From Pythium myriotylum (lineage: Eukaryota > Oomycota > Peronosporomycetes > Pythiales > Pythiaceae): 64,000 bases of DNA. Below are positions 33,249 through 41,446 of the stretch, piece by piece. The translations under genes were made by a program, and so were the position numbers. The stretch lies in NCBI GenBank assembly GCA_023091665.1, contig JALJCQ010000006.1, forward strand, positions 744,001-808,000, read 5' to 3'. The notes beneath the pieces were generated by a model, which did no database searches, was not told where the DNA came from, and worked only from the letters and a program-made list of their open reading frames with translations. Each line of letters begins with the position of its first letter. The first letter of the stretch is position 1.

Positions 33249-33926
33249 TCATTCCTTGTAGAAAAGATCTACAGCACTAGCCACAAGCGTCATCAAGGTC
33301 AAGACATCTTTCGTGATGGCTAGAGCTTTTTCTTGGACTCCGACGCTGTCTTCGGCAATAGCTGCGACAGATAGGAGAATGGCCACCACGACGAGGAACC
33401 AACGAAAGACGCGTTTGATGACTGCTCTATCCAAGCACAGGATTCAGCATGAAGTTTTCACACAGATGAGATGAAAGCGCAACTTACCACCATTATTCGT
33501 TGTCCTCGCCACTTCACGGCCGAGAAGGGGAGATCCCTCAACGGGTACATTGATCGCAGTCGATCTGTCGTCGGGAAGCTTCACAAGCACGTGAATTGCT
33601 GCCTCCTGCGGAGTATCGCGATCAAAGTAGTTGTGTAGGCCCCGCGTTGGCCTCATCAGTAGTTCATTCCTCAAATGCGTCAATGTCACGTTTGCTGGAA
33701 CCATCGCCGCTTGAAGCTGAGCCAAATCTACGTCATCGTCGGTCATCCACTCGCCATTTGCGTCGCCGTTCTCCTTCGCCAGATACAAAGTGAGTCTGCT
33801 TGACGGGAAACCATAGCCCTCTTTCCTCTTGATGCGCTCCTTCAAATCTCCAACAAGTTGCTGCTCCTCAATATCGACCGTAACGACGGTTTCCTCGCCG
33901 ACAACCGCGCAGCACAGCTTCACCAT
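33249..33926 (-). CDS. Crinkler-header protein with hydrophobic tail (left copy)
   Basis: Spliced gene, exon 1 33926-33488 and exon 2 33424-33249, intron 63 bp (GTAAGT ... GATAGAG); 204 aa. Exon 1 is a full Crinkler N-terminal region: M-V-K-L-C-C-A-V-V-G, V-G-D-L-K, L-T-L-Y-L-A-K at residues 45-51 (CRN consensus LxLFLAK) and H-V-L-V-K-L-P at 112-118 (CRN recombination motif HVLVxxP). In oomycete CRNs the header leads to a large effector domain; here exon 2 gives ~58 residues with two hydrophobic stretches (W-F-L-V-V-V-A-I-L-L-S-V-A and L-T-L-M-T-L-V-A-S-A-V). An alternative acceptor two bases upstream would give a different, shorter tail. Base composition and the intron look host-derived. Cell target unknown. 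Confidence 0.78.
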
Positions 33927-34269
33927 GTTTCTTCACGAGGGAAAGTTCAATTTCTCGATTCAATGCAGCAAGCTCAACAAATTTGATACCCTCTTAAACG
34001 CGATGGTGACATTGACGTCATTCTCACCACCATCAACCCAATTTGAGATTTTCAATACTGTGAGGTCCTCTCTCGCGGTGTCCCTCTGAAACTTGATGTT
34101 CTCAATAATAGACTACTCCGGTTTAGTGACCAAATGCATAAGAGTCACCCTGCAATACGAACCAACCACTTCTGATCCGAACCGAGCAGAACCAGTATAT
34201 ACCAATAAAAAATAAAAACCGGTATTCACAGAAAATGGTCAAGAGACACTGTAGGCATTAAAAATCGGA
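33927..34269. other. Crinkler promoter region, left repeat
   Basis: Non-coding. It includes TGACGTCA at 34013-34020, 86 bp upstream of the Crinkler ATG, and turns AT-rich inward. The frame at 33829-34089 is only the antisense of the Crinkler gene. Confidence 0.5.
34013..34020. promoter_or_regulatory. CRE-type site upstream of left Crinkler gene
   Basis: Perfect TGACGTCA, mirrored at 47073-47080 in the right repeat. It is placed as a proximal promoter element for the Crinkler-header gene. Confidence 0.5.
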
Positions 34270-34604
34270 TGAGTCACCATGAGTCACCATGAGTCACCAC
34301 CTTCCGCTCAATGACAGCCAACTACAGTAACTCTAGATATAAGAGTCACCATGAGTCACCGAGTCACCACTTTTTGCAACTTCCTCCCACTTCTTTATAG
34401 TCACTACTATATCATGTATGTCCTCTATCATACTATACCTTCTTATTATTATATAATATTGAATATTGATAAAAAGTGGCGACTCAGGTAAATAGAGATC
34501 CTTCTACAATGACTTAGAGAATGAATAGACATCAAAATGAAATACGCTGATGAGTCACCATAGTGGTGACTCATGGTGACTCAGTGGTGACTCATGGTGA
34601 CTCA
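34270..34604. repeat. Arrays of TGAGTCA/TGACTCA motifs, left repeat
   Basis: Nine perfect copies of the AP-1/GCN4-type heptamer. Three lie at 34270-34296 spaced exactly 10 bp; one at 34352; one at 34551; four inverted copies at 34567, 34577, 34588 and 34598. Near-copies (AGAGTCA, CGAGTCA, CGACTCA) lie between. The 10-bp unit ATGAGTCACC keeps sites on one helix face. Alternative reading: iterons for replication or packaging. Confidence 0.75.
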
Positions 34605-34703
34605 CTAGAAATCGACATCTACAGCATCGCTCGAACGATAATCCGATAATGTGACGATTTCGTAGATTGTATGAGTGTGACATCATAAAAAAAAAAGATG
34701 ATC

Positions 34704-34913
34704 TTACTGATACTTAGCGCGCAACTGCGCAAGAGTTGGTATTTCCACGATATAAACCTTGGCTGGAGAAGTATTCTTGGTGATGCGATTAAAGTCATCC
34801 AGGGTAATTCGTGACTCAACAATTGCTTTTGGCTTAGGAGTTGGTAGTGAGTAGTAGCCCTCATCAATGCGAATTGGGTGTGGCTCTTGCTCGTCGATAT
34901 ACTCGACATCCAT
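34704..34913 (-). CDS. PLV small protein, unknown
   Basis: 69 aa, ATG 34913. Acidic N-terminus, then a short mixed domain (I-T-L-D-D-F-N-R-I, V-Y-I-V-E-I-P-T-L). Its stop codon is the last triplet of the left terminal repeat. First of a minus-strand block with the two genes upstream of it; no family recognised. Confidence 0.55.
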   Translation of the reverse strand: MDVEYIDEQEPHPIRIDEGYYSLPTPKPKAIVESRITLDDFNRITKNTSPAKVYIVEIPTLAQLRAKYQ

Positions 34914-34952
34914 TGTGTGATTCTTTGTATATTACAACTAGAGATACTTAAA

Positions 34953-35201
34953 TTACAGCTCGCAGCAGCCGACATTCACCATGATGAGTTGCCCATATTT
35001 GAATGGATGCTCCCGGCAGAGCAATTGATCAACCCTTAAAACAAATGCATTTCTGTTTGGATCACATGATATGAAACGACACCAGAAGGTTTCTTCATGG
35101 CCAGATACTTTTACAAAGAACCCGTCATTAGTGTCGTATTCGTCGATTATTCTATAATCCAAATTTGTAAGATCCTTGCCTATATTGAGACGATTGATCA
35201 A
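34953..35201 (-). CDS. PLV small protein, unusual start
   Basis: 82-codon frame with no ATG near its beginning; it opens at a TTG (35201-35199) that overlaps the protease stop by four bases. The content looks real: D-G-F-F-V-K-V, E-T-F-W-C-R-F-I, then V-L-R-V-D-Q-L-L and G-Q-L-I-M-V, a pattern resembling small DUF2314-like domains of large DNA viruses (weak). It may be reached by a -1 slip on the T run at the protease end, giving a longer fusion, by splicing, or by a non-ATG start. Confidence 0.45.
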   Translation of the reverse strand: MINRLNIGKDLTNLDYRIIDEYDTNDGFFVKVSGHEETFWCRFISCDPNRNAFVLRVDQLLCREHPFKYGQLIMVNVGCCEL

Positions 35202-35587
35202 AAATTATCATGTTGGTCTTTGAAGAGCTTGAAGAATCCATCTAATTGATTGTGTTGCAGATAGTAGAGCCACAAGACACAATATTGCCCACAGTGGCCA
35301 AAACGTGGATTCTGGATCGCAACTTCGCGGTACGAATAATCTTTTGGAATGACACGAGGCCTCGGTAATCCTAGAGGGTCAAAGTAGGCCTTATCTTTGT
35401 TAGAAACGGCGAGCCAATGCGTTCCGGAGATCATCGGATTGCCCATGTTTAAAATACAGTAGTCTTTGCGTCTATCTAGATTCTGCTTGAAATCAATTTG
35501 ATCTACTTTGACACCGAGTGAGTTGGCGAGTTTCATGAGTTGGTTGTCTGTCGTTCTGGACAATTTAATAATTCTTTTTTCGCTCAT
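35198..35587 (-). CDS. Adenain-type cysteine protease
   Basis: 129 aa, ATG 35587. Catalytic pattern of the adenovirus protease/Ulp1 fold: H57 in G-T-H-W-L-A-V, D70 in Y-F-D-P-L-G, Q92 as oxyanion residue and nucleophile C99 in G-H-C-G-Q-Y-C. In PLVs, polintons and adenoviruses this enzyme matures capsid proteins inside the particle. It lies directly upstream of, and divergent from, the major capsid gene (58 bp apart). It is shorter than adenain but typical for PLVs. Confidence 0.88.
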   Translation of the reverse strand: MSEKRIIKLSRTTDNQLMKLANSLGVKVDQIDFKQNLDRRKDYCILNMGNPMISGTHWLAVSNKDKAYFDPLGLPRPRVIPKDYSYREVAIQNPRFGHCGQYCVLWLYYLQHNQLDGFFKLFKDQHDNF

Positions 35588-35645
35588 GGTGGTTTATTTT
35601 TTCGGCAAGTATAATATAATCATCATCAATATAATCGCATAAACT

Positions 35646-37376
35646 ATGTCTTCTGCTTCAGATATCTCTGCTTTCGAACATTCTGTTGAACCAGCTCCAG
35701 CAGAAAATTTGTTCCGCGACAAGAAATGGACGTATATTCAGGACTCAACCAGCAATACGGGCCAGTATGCCGGTCAAATTCAATTTAATCTTTCGACCAT
35801 CTCTTCGCAAGCCGCATTTGTAAATTGGGAAGAAGCCGTCATCGAGTTGCCTATCAAGCTCCAAATTCTTAATGGTGGTGCTGGTTCGGTCACTTCGACT
35901 GCGGCCTGTACTATTGATCAATTGGTACCCAAGGCCGGCGCGTGGCAGTTCATTGACAGTGTTCAGGTTGTTATCGACGGAACTACTATTCAAACGAATC
36001 AGGTTCATGAGAATGTGAATACAACATTCAAGGCTCTGACTGAAACGGATTACAACACGTATGTCAAGCATGGAGCAACTAGCAATTTTGTATTGGATGA
36101 ATATTCCACTCCAACGATTCAAGGGTCAAGCGGAGCAGCGCAATCGCTTGATAACTTGGCCACTTCGTCGTTTATGACAGCTACCAATAACGTTGGTGAG
36201 TTTGGATTGGCTAACACCTACTCGAATAGGGGAGCCGCTGAACGATCACTCTTTACCTCTCTCGACCAACAAAGCTCAAAACTTGCATTCGATGTTATGG
36301 GCGGTAGCGCAAATCTTCAAGCCGTATCGAAACCTCAAGTCTATGTGGCTCCTGCTGGCGCCGTTGCTGCTGGTTCGCCATTTTACGTCGCGCATTATCT
36401 GGCTTGCATCAAATTGCGGGATATTTGTGACTACTTCAAGAAATGCCCAATGCAAAAAAATACGCGCGGTTTCATTTACCTCAACTACAACAGCTCATCT
36501 ACTACATTGGTTACAACTGGTACTGCTGGTGTTGTCGCGCCTGCTACTATTGCTAGTTTGAGCAACAACATGAACTTCGGAAACACGTGCCCAGTACTTT
36601 GGAACCTGAGCAGTGGTGCAACGACAACGGCTTTGGCGGGTGGGCTTGCACTACCAGTATCTGCGGTGACTCTAACGATTACAGCCGACGTTAATGGTAC
36701 TCCCACCGCTGGAACGGGCATCACTCCATCGCAATCGTTCTCGCGTCTTCTCGTTCCAACATACTCGCCTAATCCAAGCGCCGACCATGCACTAGCTCAA
36801 AAGAAAACATTTCGCTACTTCGAACGAATTACGAACAAATTCACTGTTGCGCCAGGTGCTTCCTTCACTTGGACGGTTAGTAATGGTATTGCTAACCCAA
36901 AGCGTTTGATCATGCAACCTGTTATTACCAATCCAACGGCAGGTGCTACTGTATCGGATACGATCAATCCCTTCCGTAGCCCATTCTCGACGGTACCTGC
37001 AACGACTAGTCCATTTGCTGCATTGAAGAACTTGCAAGTCACAGTGGGCAATGTGCCCATCTGGAACAATCCTGTCAGTTTTGGTTATGACTTATTCTTG
37101 CAGGAGATGTCAAAATCGGGTGTTGATGGTGGGCTTGATGATGTCACTTCGGCTGGTTTGCTATCGCAGCGTCAATGGGAATCCCTGTATCGATTTGTAG
37201 CTGTTGATATTGGTCGTCGTCTTCCAAGTGAAGATGGTGCTAGTAAGAGTATTATCGTCTCTGGTACTTCCAACTGTAACTACGCTCTCACGATCTATTA
37301 TCACGTATTGCGTGAAGTTGTTGCAAGTGTTGATACGGCTATGGGCACGGTTTCGCAAGGACCAGTTCAAGGCTAG
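35646..37376 (+). CDS. Major capsid protein (double jelly-roll)
   Basis: 576 aa, ATG 35646 after an AT-rich leader. The N-terminal region has the PLV capsid signature: F-R-D-K-K-W-T-Y-I-Q-D-S, N-T-G-Q-Y-A-G-Q-I-Q-F and W-E-E-A-V-I-E-L-P-I. The rest is rich in beta-prone Thr/Val/Ala segments, as expected for two jelly rolls forming a pseudo-hexameric capsomer. Length suits the PLV family. Intact, no frameshift. Assignment rests on recognising this N-terminal pattern and on context (protease, penton-like protein, pX-like peptides). Confidence 0.85.
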   Translation: MSSASDISAFEHSVEPAPAENLFRDKKWTYIQDSTSNTGQYAGQIQFNLSTISSQAAFVNWEEAVIELPIKLQILNGGAGSVTSTAACTIDQLVPKAGAWQFIDSVQVVIDGTTIQTNQVHENVNTTFKALTETDYNTYVKHGATSNFVLDEYSTPTIQGSSGAAQSLDNLATSSFMTATNNVGEFGLANTYSNRGAAERSLFTSLDQQSSKLAFDVMGGSANLQAVSKPQVYVAPAGAVAAGSPFYVAHYLACIKLRDICDYFKKCPMQKNTRGFIYLNYNSSSTTLVTTGTAGVVAPATIASLSNNMNFGNTCPVLWNLSSGATTTALAGGLALPVSAVTLTITADVNGTPTAGTGITPSQSFSRLLVPTYSPNPSADHALAQKKTFRYFERITNKFTVAPGASFTWTVSNGIANPKRLIMQPVITNPTAGATVSDTINPFRSPFSTVPATTSPFAALKNLQVTVGNVPIWNNPVSFGYDLFLQEMSKSGVDGGLDDVTSAGLLSQRQWESLYRFVAVDIGRRLPSEDGASKSIIVSGTSNCNYALTIYYHVLREVVASVDTAMGTVSQGPVQG

Positions 37377-37448
37377 TAACATCATGTAATTGTTATTAAA
37401 CGATTTTTTTAATCAGCTTCAATATACGCTACCTAATCGAAATCAATC

Positions 37449-38450
37449 ATGAGTGGCTTTTTCTCCGATAACCAGACAAAGCAAAAAGCATATGACCGCT
37501 TTTACAATGCAATGGCAAAGAGTGATTTTGTTCAAGGCAAGAAGCTTAAGGCACTCATTCAACACGAATCACTAGACGATGCAAGCGCTGATTCACTTGC
37601 GAATTTGTTTCAGCAAGTGATGGCGAAGAATCGTGAGTACGAGTATGATGAAATCACGAAGAAGTTGCTGAAAGGTCCCAAAGGCCCACCTGAAATCATT
37701 AAAGGTGAAGCAAGTGAAACTCCCAAATCTAGTAAAAAGAAATATAAATACGTCCCAACATCGACTGACGCAGATGCTAGTATGGAACAGCCCACTGCAC
37801 CAGAAGATTCATCCGAAGATTTCTTCAGAGGAGTGAATGATGTTGCCCAAAAAGCTGTCAATACCCGAGCATACATTAAAGGAAAAAAGACTCTAAGAGA
37901 AGTGGTGGATGACCATGTTCGAAATTATCTTAACAAACAAAGAGAGTACCGAAGGGAGGATTCAAATCGGAGACGTCAAGAAATGGCTGATATATTTGCT
38001 GAAGAAGTCATGAAGGAATCAGTAAAACTTCTGAAGCGAAAACGCACTGCAACTCCCCCAAATAAATCTCCCACAGACAAACGAGCGACAAAAAAAGCTG
38101 CTAAACGAGCTGAAGCGGAACCCTCGCTTACTCGACAACTCTTTCAAGACTCGGATGATGCAGAGAGCAGTGATGACGAAGAAATAAAAGAAGAGAAGAG
38201 ATTACGCGGGCTGAATGCTGGTATAAAAAAAGTATATACGGACGATATCAACAGCTACAAAAGTTCATATGCAAATAACCTGTACGAAAGTATCCGACAA
38301 AGATTTGGCGAAGCTATTGAGGCGCGCAAGGGCAAAGAATATTTTGAAGACAATGCTCCAAAACCGCCAAGAAAGCACAAAATGTCGAAGCTTGCTATGA
38401 ATCAGTACAAAGCTGAAATGAAAGGTTGGCTTGATGGAATCTTTATTTAA
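37449..38450 (+). CDS. PLV charged structural protein, unknown
   Basis: 333 aa, starting 72 bp after the capsid stop and in the same direction, with its own TATATAC-like upstream sequence near 37427. Very rich in Lys, Glu, Asp and Ser. Basic stretch L-L-K-R-K-R-T near the middle and an acidic S-S-D-D-E-E-I-K-E-E tract after it; long predicted helices and a terminal G-W-L-D-G-I-F-I. No Walker motif, so it is not the missing ATPase. Position suggests a virion or core component; function unproven. Confidence 0.7.
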   Translation: MSGFFSDNQTKQKAYDRFYNAMAKSDFVQGKKLKALIQHESLDDASADSLANLFQQVMAKNREYEYDEITKKLLKGPKGPPEIIKGEASETPKSSKKKYKYVPTSTDADASMEQPTAPEDSSEDFFRGVNDVAQKAVNTRAYIKGKKTLREVVDDHVRNYLNKQREYRREDSNRRRQEMADIFAEEVMKESVKLLKRKRTATPPNKSPTDKRATKKAAKRAEAEPSLTRQLFQDSDDAESSDDEEIKEEKRLRGLNAGIKKVYTDDINSYKSSYANNLYESIRQRFGEAIEARKGKEYFEDNAPKPPRKHKMSKLAMNQYKAEMKGWLDGIFI

Positions 38451-38461
38451 ACTGAATGTTA

Positions 38462-39250
38462 CTAGTTTTCATTTTTTTCAATCATTGATTCAAGCTTTTC
38501 AATACGATTAATCAACTGTTTGATTACAGCAACATTCAATACAGCAATAGCGTTATAATCCATGCCTAATTGTAGCCCTTCAATATCTCCTTCTTCTTCC
38601 ACTTTCATATTTGCATTTTCATTGAAAGTCAATGCTTCCCCACAAACTCTAGCAACATCCTGAGCAATTAAGCCAATTTTAGTCTTATCGAGTTGATTCT
38701 TGTAATTGTAGCTACTTGGTTTTAGAAGCTTGTATCTCTCAATATCTAAATCAATCTCTTTGATATTCTCTTTTAATCGTCTATCTGAACTCGTATAGAC
38801 GCTATTTTGAACATAAATATCATCATTGAAGAACGCAGCAATGCTAATGGTTACTGGCCCGCCGCCGAGGTTTGTCCATTGGTTATTTGAGACATTGTAA
38901 AAATATGTGTTTGTGGCGATATTCGTAATTGTATAATTTGCTACGCCAACCACATGAAGAGGGGCTACAGGACTTGTCGTTCCAATACCAAGACGCCCCA
39001 CAGTTGTTAAATACATAGCAGTCGAATTATTGACTCCAAATCGAAGACCAGTATTACTGACATTTCCCATCCATGTATCGCCACCATTAGCATCAGTAAT
39101 TTGAATTTGAAATTCATTAACAAAGTTAGGATTCGTGATCCTCAATGCTTTATTGTATCCTCCATCAGGGTATGTTTGAGACGCGCATATGGTTAATTTT
39201 GCTTGAGGTGTGTAATTTGAACTATTAGTTAAACTATTAGCGGTGATCAT
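38462..39250 (-). CDS. Fibre-like protein with S74 chaperone domain
   Basis: 262 aa, ATG 39250. Beta-rich N-terminal part with L-G-I-G-T-T-S-P-V-A-P-L-H-V at ~87-100, a motif typical of trimeric tail or fibre proteins. The C-terminal part is an S74 intramolecular chaperone: S155-D-R-R-L-K160-E-N-I, with the Ser/Lys pair used for self-cleavage, G-L-I-A-Q-D-V and a terminal coiled coil (I-N-R-I-E-K-L-E). The chaperone drives trimer folding and is then cut off. Probably a receptor-binding spike or fibre. Short compared with phage homologues. Confidence 0.82.
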   Translation of the reverse strand: MITANSLTNSSNYTPQAKLTICASQTYPDGGYNKALRITNPNFVNEFQIQITDANGGDTWMGNVSNTGLRFGVNNSTAMYLTTVGRLGIGTTSPVAPLHVVGVANYTITNIATNTYFYNVSNNQWTNLGGGPVTISIAAFFNDDIYVQNSVYTSSDRRLKENIKEIDLDIERYKLLKPSSYNYKNQLDKTKIGLIAQDVARVCGEALTFNENANMKVEEEGDIEGLQLGMDYNAIAVLNVAVIKQLINRIEKLESMIEKNEN

Positions 39251-39262
39251 AAGAGCATCTAA

Positions 39263-39481
39263 TTAACGATTCGAATTAATAGTCAATACGTAATTCTTGG
39301 TCGGAATCTTACTCAACGAGACCTTGGCATTATATGTCGTGACTTCCCCACTGACATTCCAATTAAAACATTCATCGATTTATACAAACGAACAACATCC
39401 GAAAAAATGAGCACCATGTTAATGGATATCATCAATCGAAAGATCTATAGGAATGTTATCGAGTATGTATGCGATTTATAA
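39263..39481 (+). other. Open frame without early ATG
   Basis: 72 sense codons between stops, antisense to nothing else, with protein-like content (L-G-R-N-L-T-Q-R-D-L-G-I-I-C-R-D-F and Y-R-N-V-I-E-Y-V-C-D-L). The first ATG (39407) leaves only 24 codons. It could be an exon, a truncated gene or a non-ATG small gene between the two minus-strand structural genes. Confidence 0.35.
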
Positions 39482-39486
39482 CTAGC

Positions 39487-40329
39487 TTATTCGCTACTAC
39501 TTTTTTTTGGGCGTATCAACAGACGAATGCATACGTTGTTATCAATGATACCAAGCGGGATCATATTTTGATCCAGAAACGATAGCGTTAGCTCTGAATT
39601 GGTTCCTTGCATTGGGCAATAAGCCAAGCCTTGACCCTGAGAAGTCGTTATTAAGCCGCCATACTCAACACCGGCACTTGTAAATGTGTGCAACACTTGA
39701 TTATTGTTTGCGATAGGATTGTAAAGATTTGAACAAGTGATAACAACCGCGGCGGTCGGATCAATCTGAGGCACCAGATTGCTATTCACTGCATAAACGC
39801 TAGTTGTTTGAGCTGTGGGATAGGTACCTGGAGTGAATCCAATGATAGAACCAAATGCTGCATCTACCACTTGGAGCTGAGGCGTGTAAGCAGTGACTGG
39901 CATTGTTGGAAAGCCACTTGCAGCAGTGTAGCCCGTGATATTTTTGACTGGTTGCATTGTGAATTGCAAGGCGTAGCTCGACGGGTTCTCAGCACATGAG
40001 ATGAAATAGTAGTTTGCTCCAGTCGTATTGTTGGTCAAATAGAGATTATTCTGGATCGACCAATATTGAAGGTAGTTGTTGATATCGCTAGCCGAATATG
40101 TGCCATCAGGGAGCGTGATTGTATATGTCGTTGTCGTAGAAGCAGTTGGCCATATGATCTTAAAGCTGTTGTTTTGACGCTGAGCAGTAATTGCTCGCCA
40201 TGAGCAGTAGATGGATATGGATCCTAGTGCAATCTCATATTGACTAAAATCGATTGGCTGCGAGAATCAATATCGGAACTGATGCGTAGCCACTTGATTG
40301 TTAAGATTTAACAGAATTGGAAAGCTCAT
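39487..40329 (-). pseudogene. Penton-like minor capsid gene with in-frame TGA
   Basis: Frame from ATG 40329 to 39487, about 280 codons, interrupted only by TGA at 40269-40267 (codon 21). Before the stop: M-S-F-P-I-L-L-N-L-N. After it: F-S-Q-P-I-D-F-S-Q-Y-E-I-A-L-G-S-I-S-I-Y, the pattern of PLV/polinton penton (single jelly-roll) proteins, then P-D-G-T-Y-S-A-S-D-I-N-N-Y. The last residues are K-K-S-S-S-E. Either a recent nonsense mutation, a sequencing error or readthrough. A downstream ATG would lose about a third of the protein. Confidence 0.7.
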
Positions 40330-40340
40330 TTTATCTACTT

Positions 40341-40348
40341 GTATATAC
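40341..40348. promoter_or_regulatory. Shared TATA-like element of a divergent viral pair
   Basis: GTATATAC palindrome midway between the penton gene ATG (40329, minus) and the 40367 gene (plus). Similar TATATA(A/C) boxes precede other viral genes: 40903-40910, 41426-41433 and 42790-42797. The host genes in this window show no such boxes. Confidence 0.45.
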
Positions 40349-40366
40349 TAACCAAAAGAAAGAAAA

Positions 40367-40636
40367 ATGCATCGACGAAAGAGAATTAGACGACAATTAA
40401 TGCCTCAGGCAATGGAGATCGATGGATCAGGCGAAGTGGATCACTCGAAACCTGTAGCTCCATCTAAAAATGACTATGGTTCAACGAATATTGAAACACT
40501 GTCCAATCAGCTTCAGAAGATCAGCATTAATCACCTTGCGAAGGAACAAAAAAAGAAGAAGAAGCCTCGTTACATTGATACGTCAAAATTATTGAACTTC
40601 AAACGCGAGTCTAAGAGAGCTTCATCAGACTCTTGA
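40367..40636 (+). CDS. PLV small basic protein, unknown
   Basis: 89 aa, ATG 40367. Starts R-R-K-R-I-R-R and has a Q-K-K-K-K-K-P-R stretch near residue 65; mostly disordered in appearance. Could bind nucleic acid or enter the nucleus. Divergent from the penton gene. Confidence 0.55.
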   Translation: MHRRKRIRRQLMPQAMEIDGSGEVDHSKPVAPSKNDYGSTNIETLSNQLQKISINHLAKEQKKKKKPRYIDTSKLLNFKRESKRASSDS

Positions 40637-40651
40637 ATCCACAAAGACTAT

Positions 40652-40900
40652 TTACCACAAATAGCGCTTACTTAGCCAATCTGGTGTATATTCAGGGTAG
40701 TCAATCTTGTGGCGAGCGTAATATCTTGCTCGTCGATCACTATCATTGTGATCAAGATGCTGATATGCCTTCAGTGGAGTTTGGTCCTTATACTGAGCAT
40801 AACGAGAATCCCCAAAATCAATCTCTTTGCCAGTATTGAGTATGACTCGATACTTTTTGTTCTTTTTTGGTGAGATCATCCATGATTTTATGTAGAGCAT
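40652..40900 (-). CDS. PLV conserved small protein (DUF5754-like)
   Basis: 82 aa, ATG 40900, TATATATA box just upstream. The core K-K-Y-R-V-I-L-N-T-G-K-E-I-D-F-G-D, Y-A-Q-Y-K-D, L-D-H-N-D, R-R-A-R-Y-Y-A-R-H recalls a small domain widespread in large algal and protist DNA viruses. Function unknown; the assignment is from memory of that pattern. Confidence 0.6.
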   Translation of the reverse strand: MLYIKSWMISPKKNKKYRVILNTGKEIDFGDSRYAQYKDQTPLKAYQHLDHNDSDRRARYYARHKIDYPEYTPDWLSKRYLW

Positions 40901-40941
40901 CGTATATATAAGCTCAAGATAGTTTATTGAGTCTAAGAGAG

Positions 40942-41418
40942 CTAAAGCTTCATCAGCCGCTTGAATTGACTGTAGTATGAGGTCGAGAACACGCCTTTTT
41001 CGTATAGTTTGTCAAGGATTGATTTCATCTCAGTCTTGATAGACGGATTATCGTCGCCAATATTCTTCGCGCCTTCGAGCATCTTTAGACGCTTGACTAA
41101 ACCATCTAAAAGTTGATTATACGCACTTTCAAACCCTCGAGAAGTAATTTTACATTTGTTTAAGCAGTATTTCATAAAGTCGCGCTCAGGCTCATCGAGT
41201 TGGTCAAACAAAGCCTTGTCAAAGCTTTTATCCTCTTCGATCATTCGCCAGAGATCAACAAATGCATGAGAGACGAGCATAGACTTGATATTAGCTCGAG
41301 TCTTGTCGTTTCTTAGACATGCTTGTAATCCATGGAATTCAATATGGAATGGACCAGCTTTGCGATATACTTTTGTTTGTTTCGTGATCGCTTTATGATC
41401 GCTTTGTGATTGCTCCAT
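40942..41418 (-). CDS. PLV protein, unknown
   Basis: 158 aa from ATG 41418 (M-E-Q-S-Q-S), chosen because a TTTATATAC box lies 8-15 bp upstream; the frame opens further upstream inside the recombinase gene. All-helical look: F-H-G-L-Q-A-C-L-R, E-R-D-F-M-K-Y-C-L-N-K-C-K-I, a long R-L-K-M-L-E-G helix and a C-terminal Y-Y-S-Q-F-K-R-L. I do not recognise a fold. Confidence 0.6.
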   Translation of the reverse strand: MEQSQSDHKAITKQTKVYRKAGPFHIEFHGLQACLRNDKTRANIKSMLVSHAFVDLWRMIEEDKSFDKALFDQLDEPERDFMKYCLNKCKITSRGFESAYNQLLDGLVKRLKMLEGAKNIGDDNPSIKTEMKSILDKLYEKGVFSTSYYSQFKRLMKL

Positions 41419-41446
41419 GATCGCTTTATATACTGTTGTAAATAAA

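Larger units (their letters stand above)
33085..34706. repeat. Left terminal inverted repeat
   Basis: 1,622 bp, reverse complement of 46410-48008 (1,599 bp). The differences I found are one extra 21-bp unit with two TGACTCA motifs in the 34567-34604 array and two extra As in the run at 34687-34696. Outside to inside it carries: the terminus ATCATCGCTGTCTGTAAG, the Crinkler-header gene, and a gene-free AT-rich part with bZIP-type sites. Confidence 0.93.

Noticed and set aside
33829..34089. 86-aa frame in each terminal repeat
   Set aside because: Antisense to the start and promoter of the Crinkler gene, low-complexity Ser/Thr composition; a shadow.
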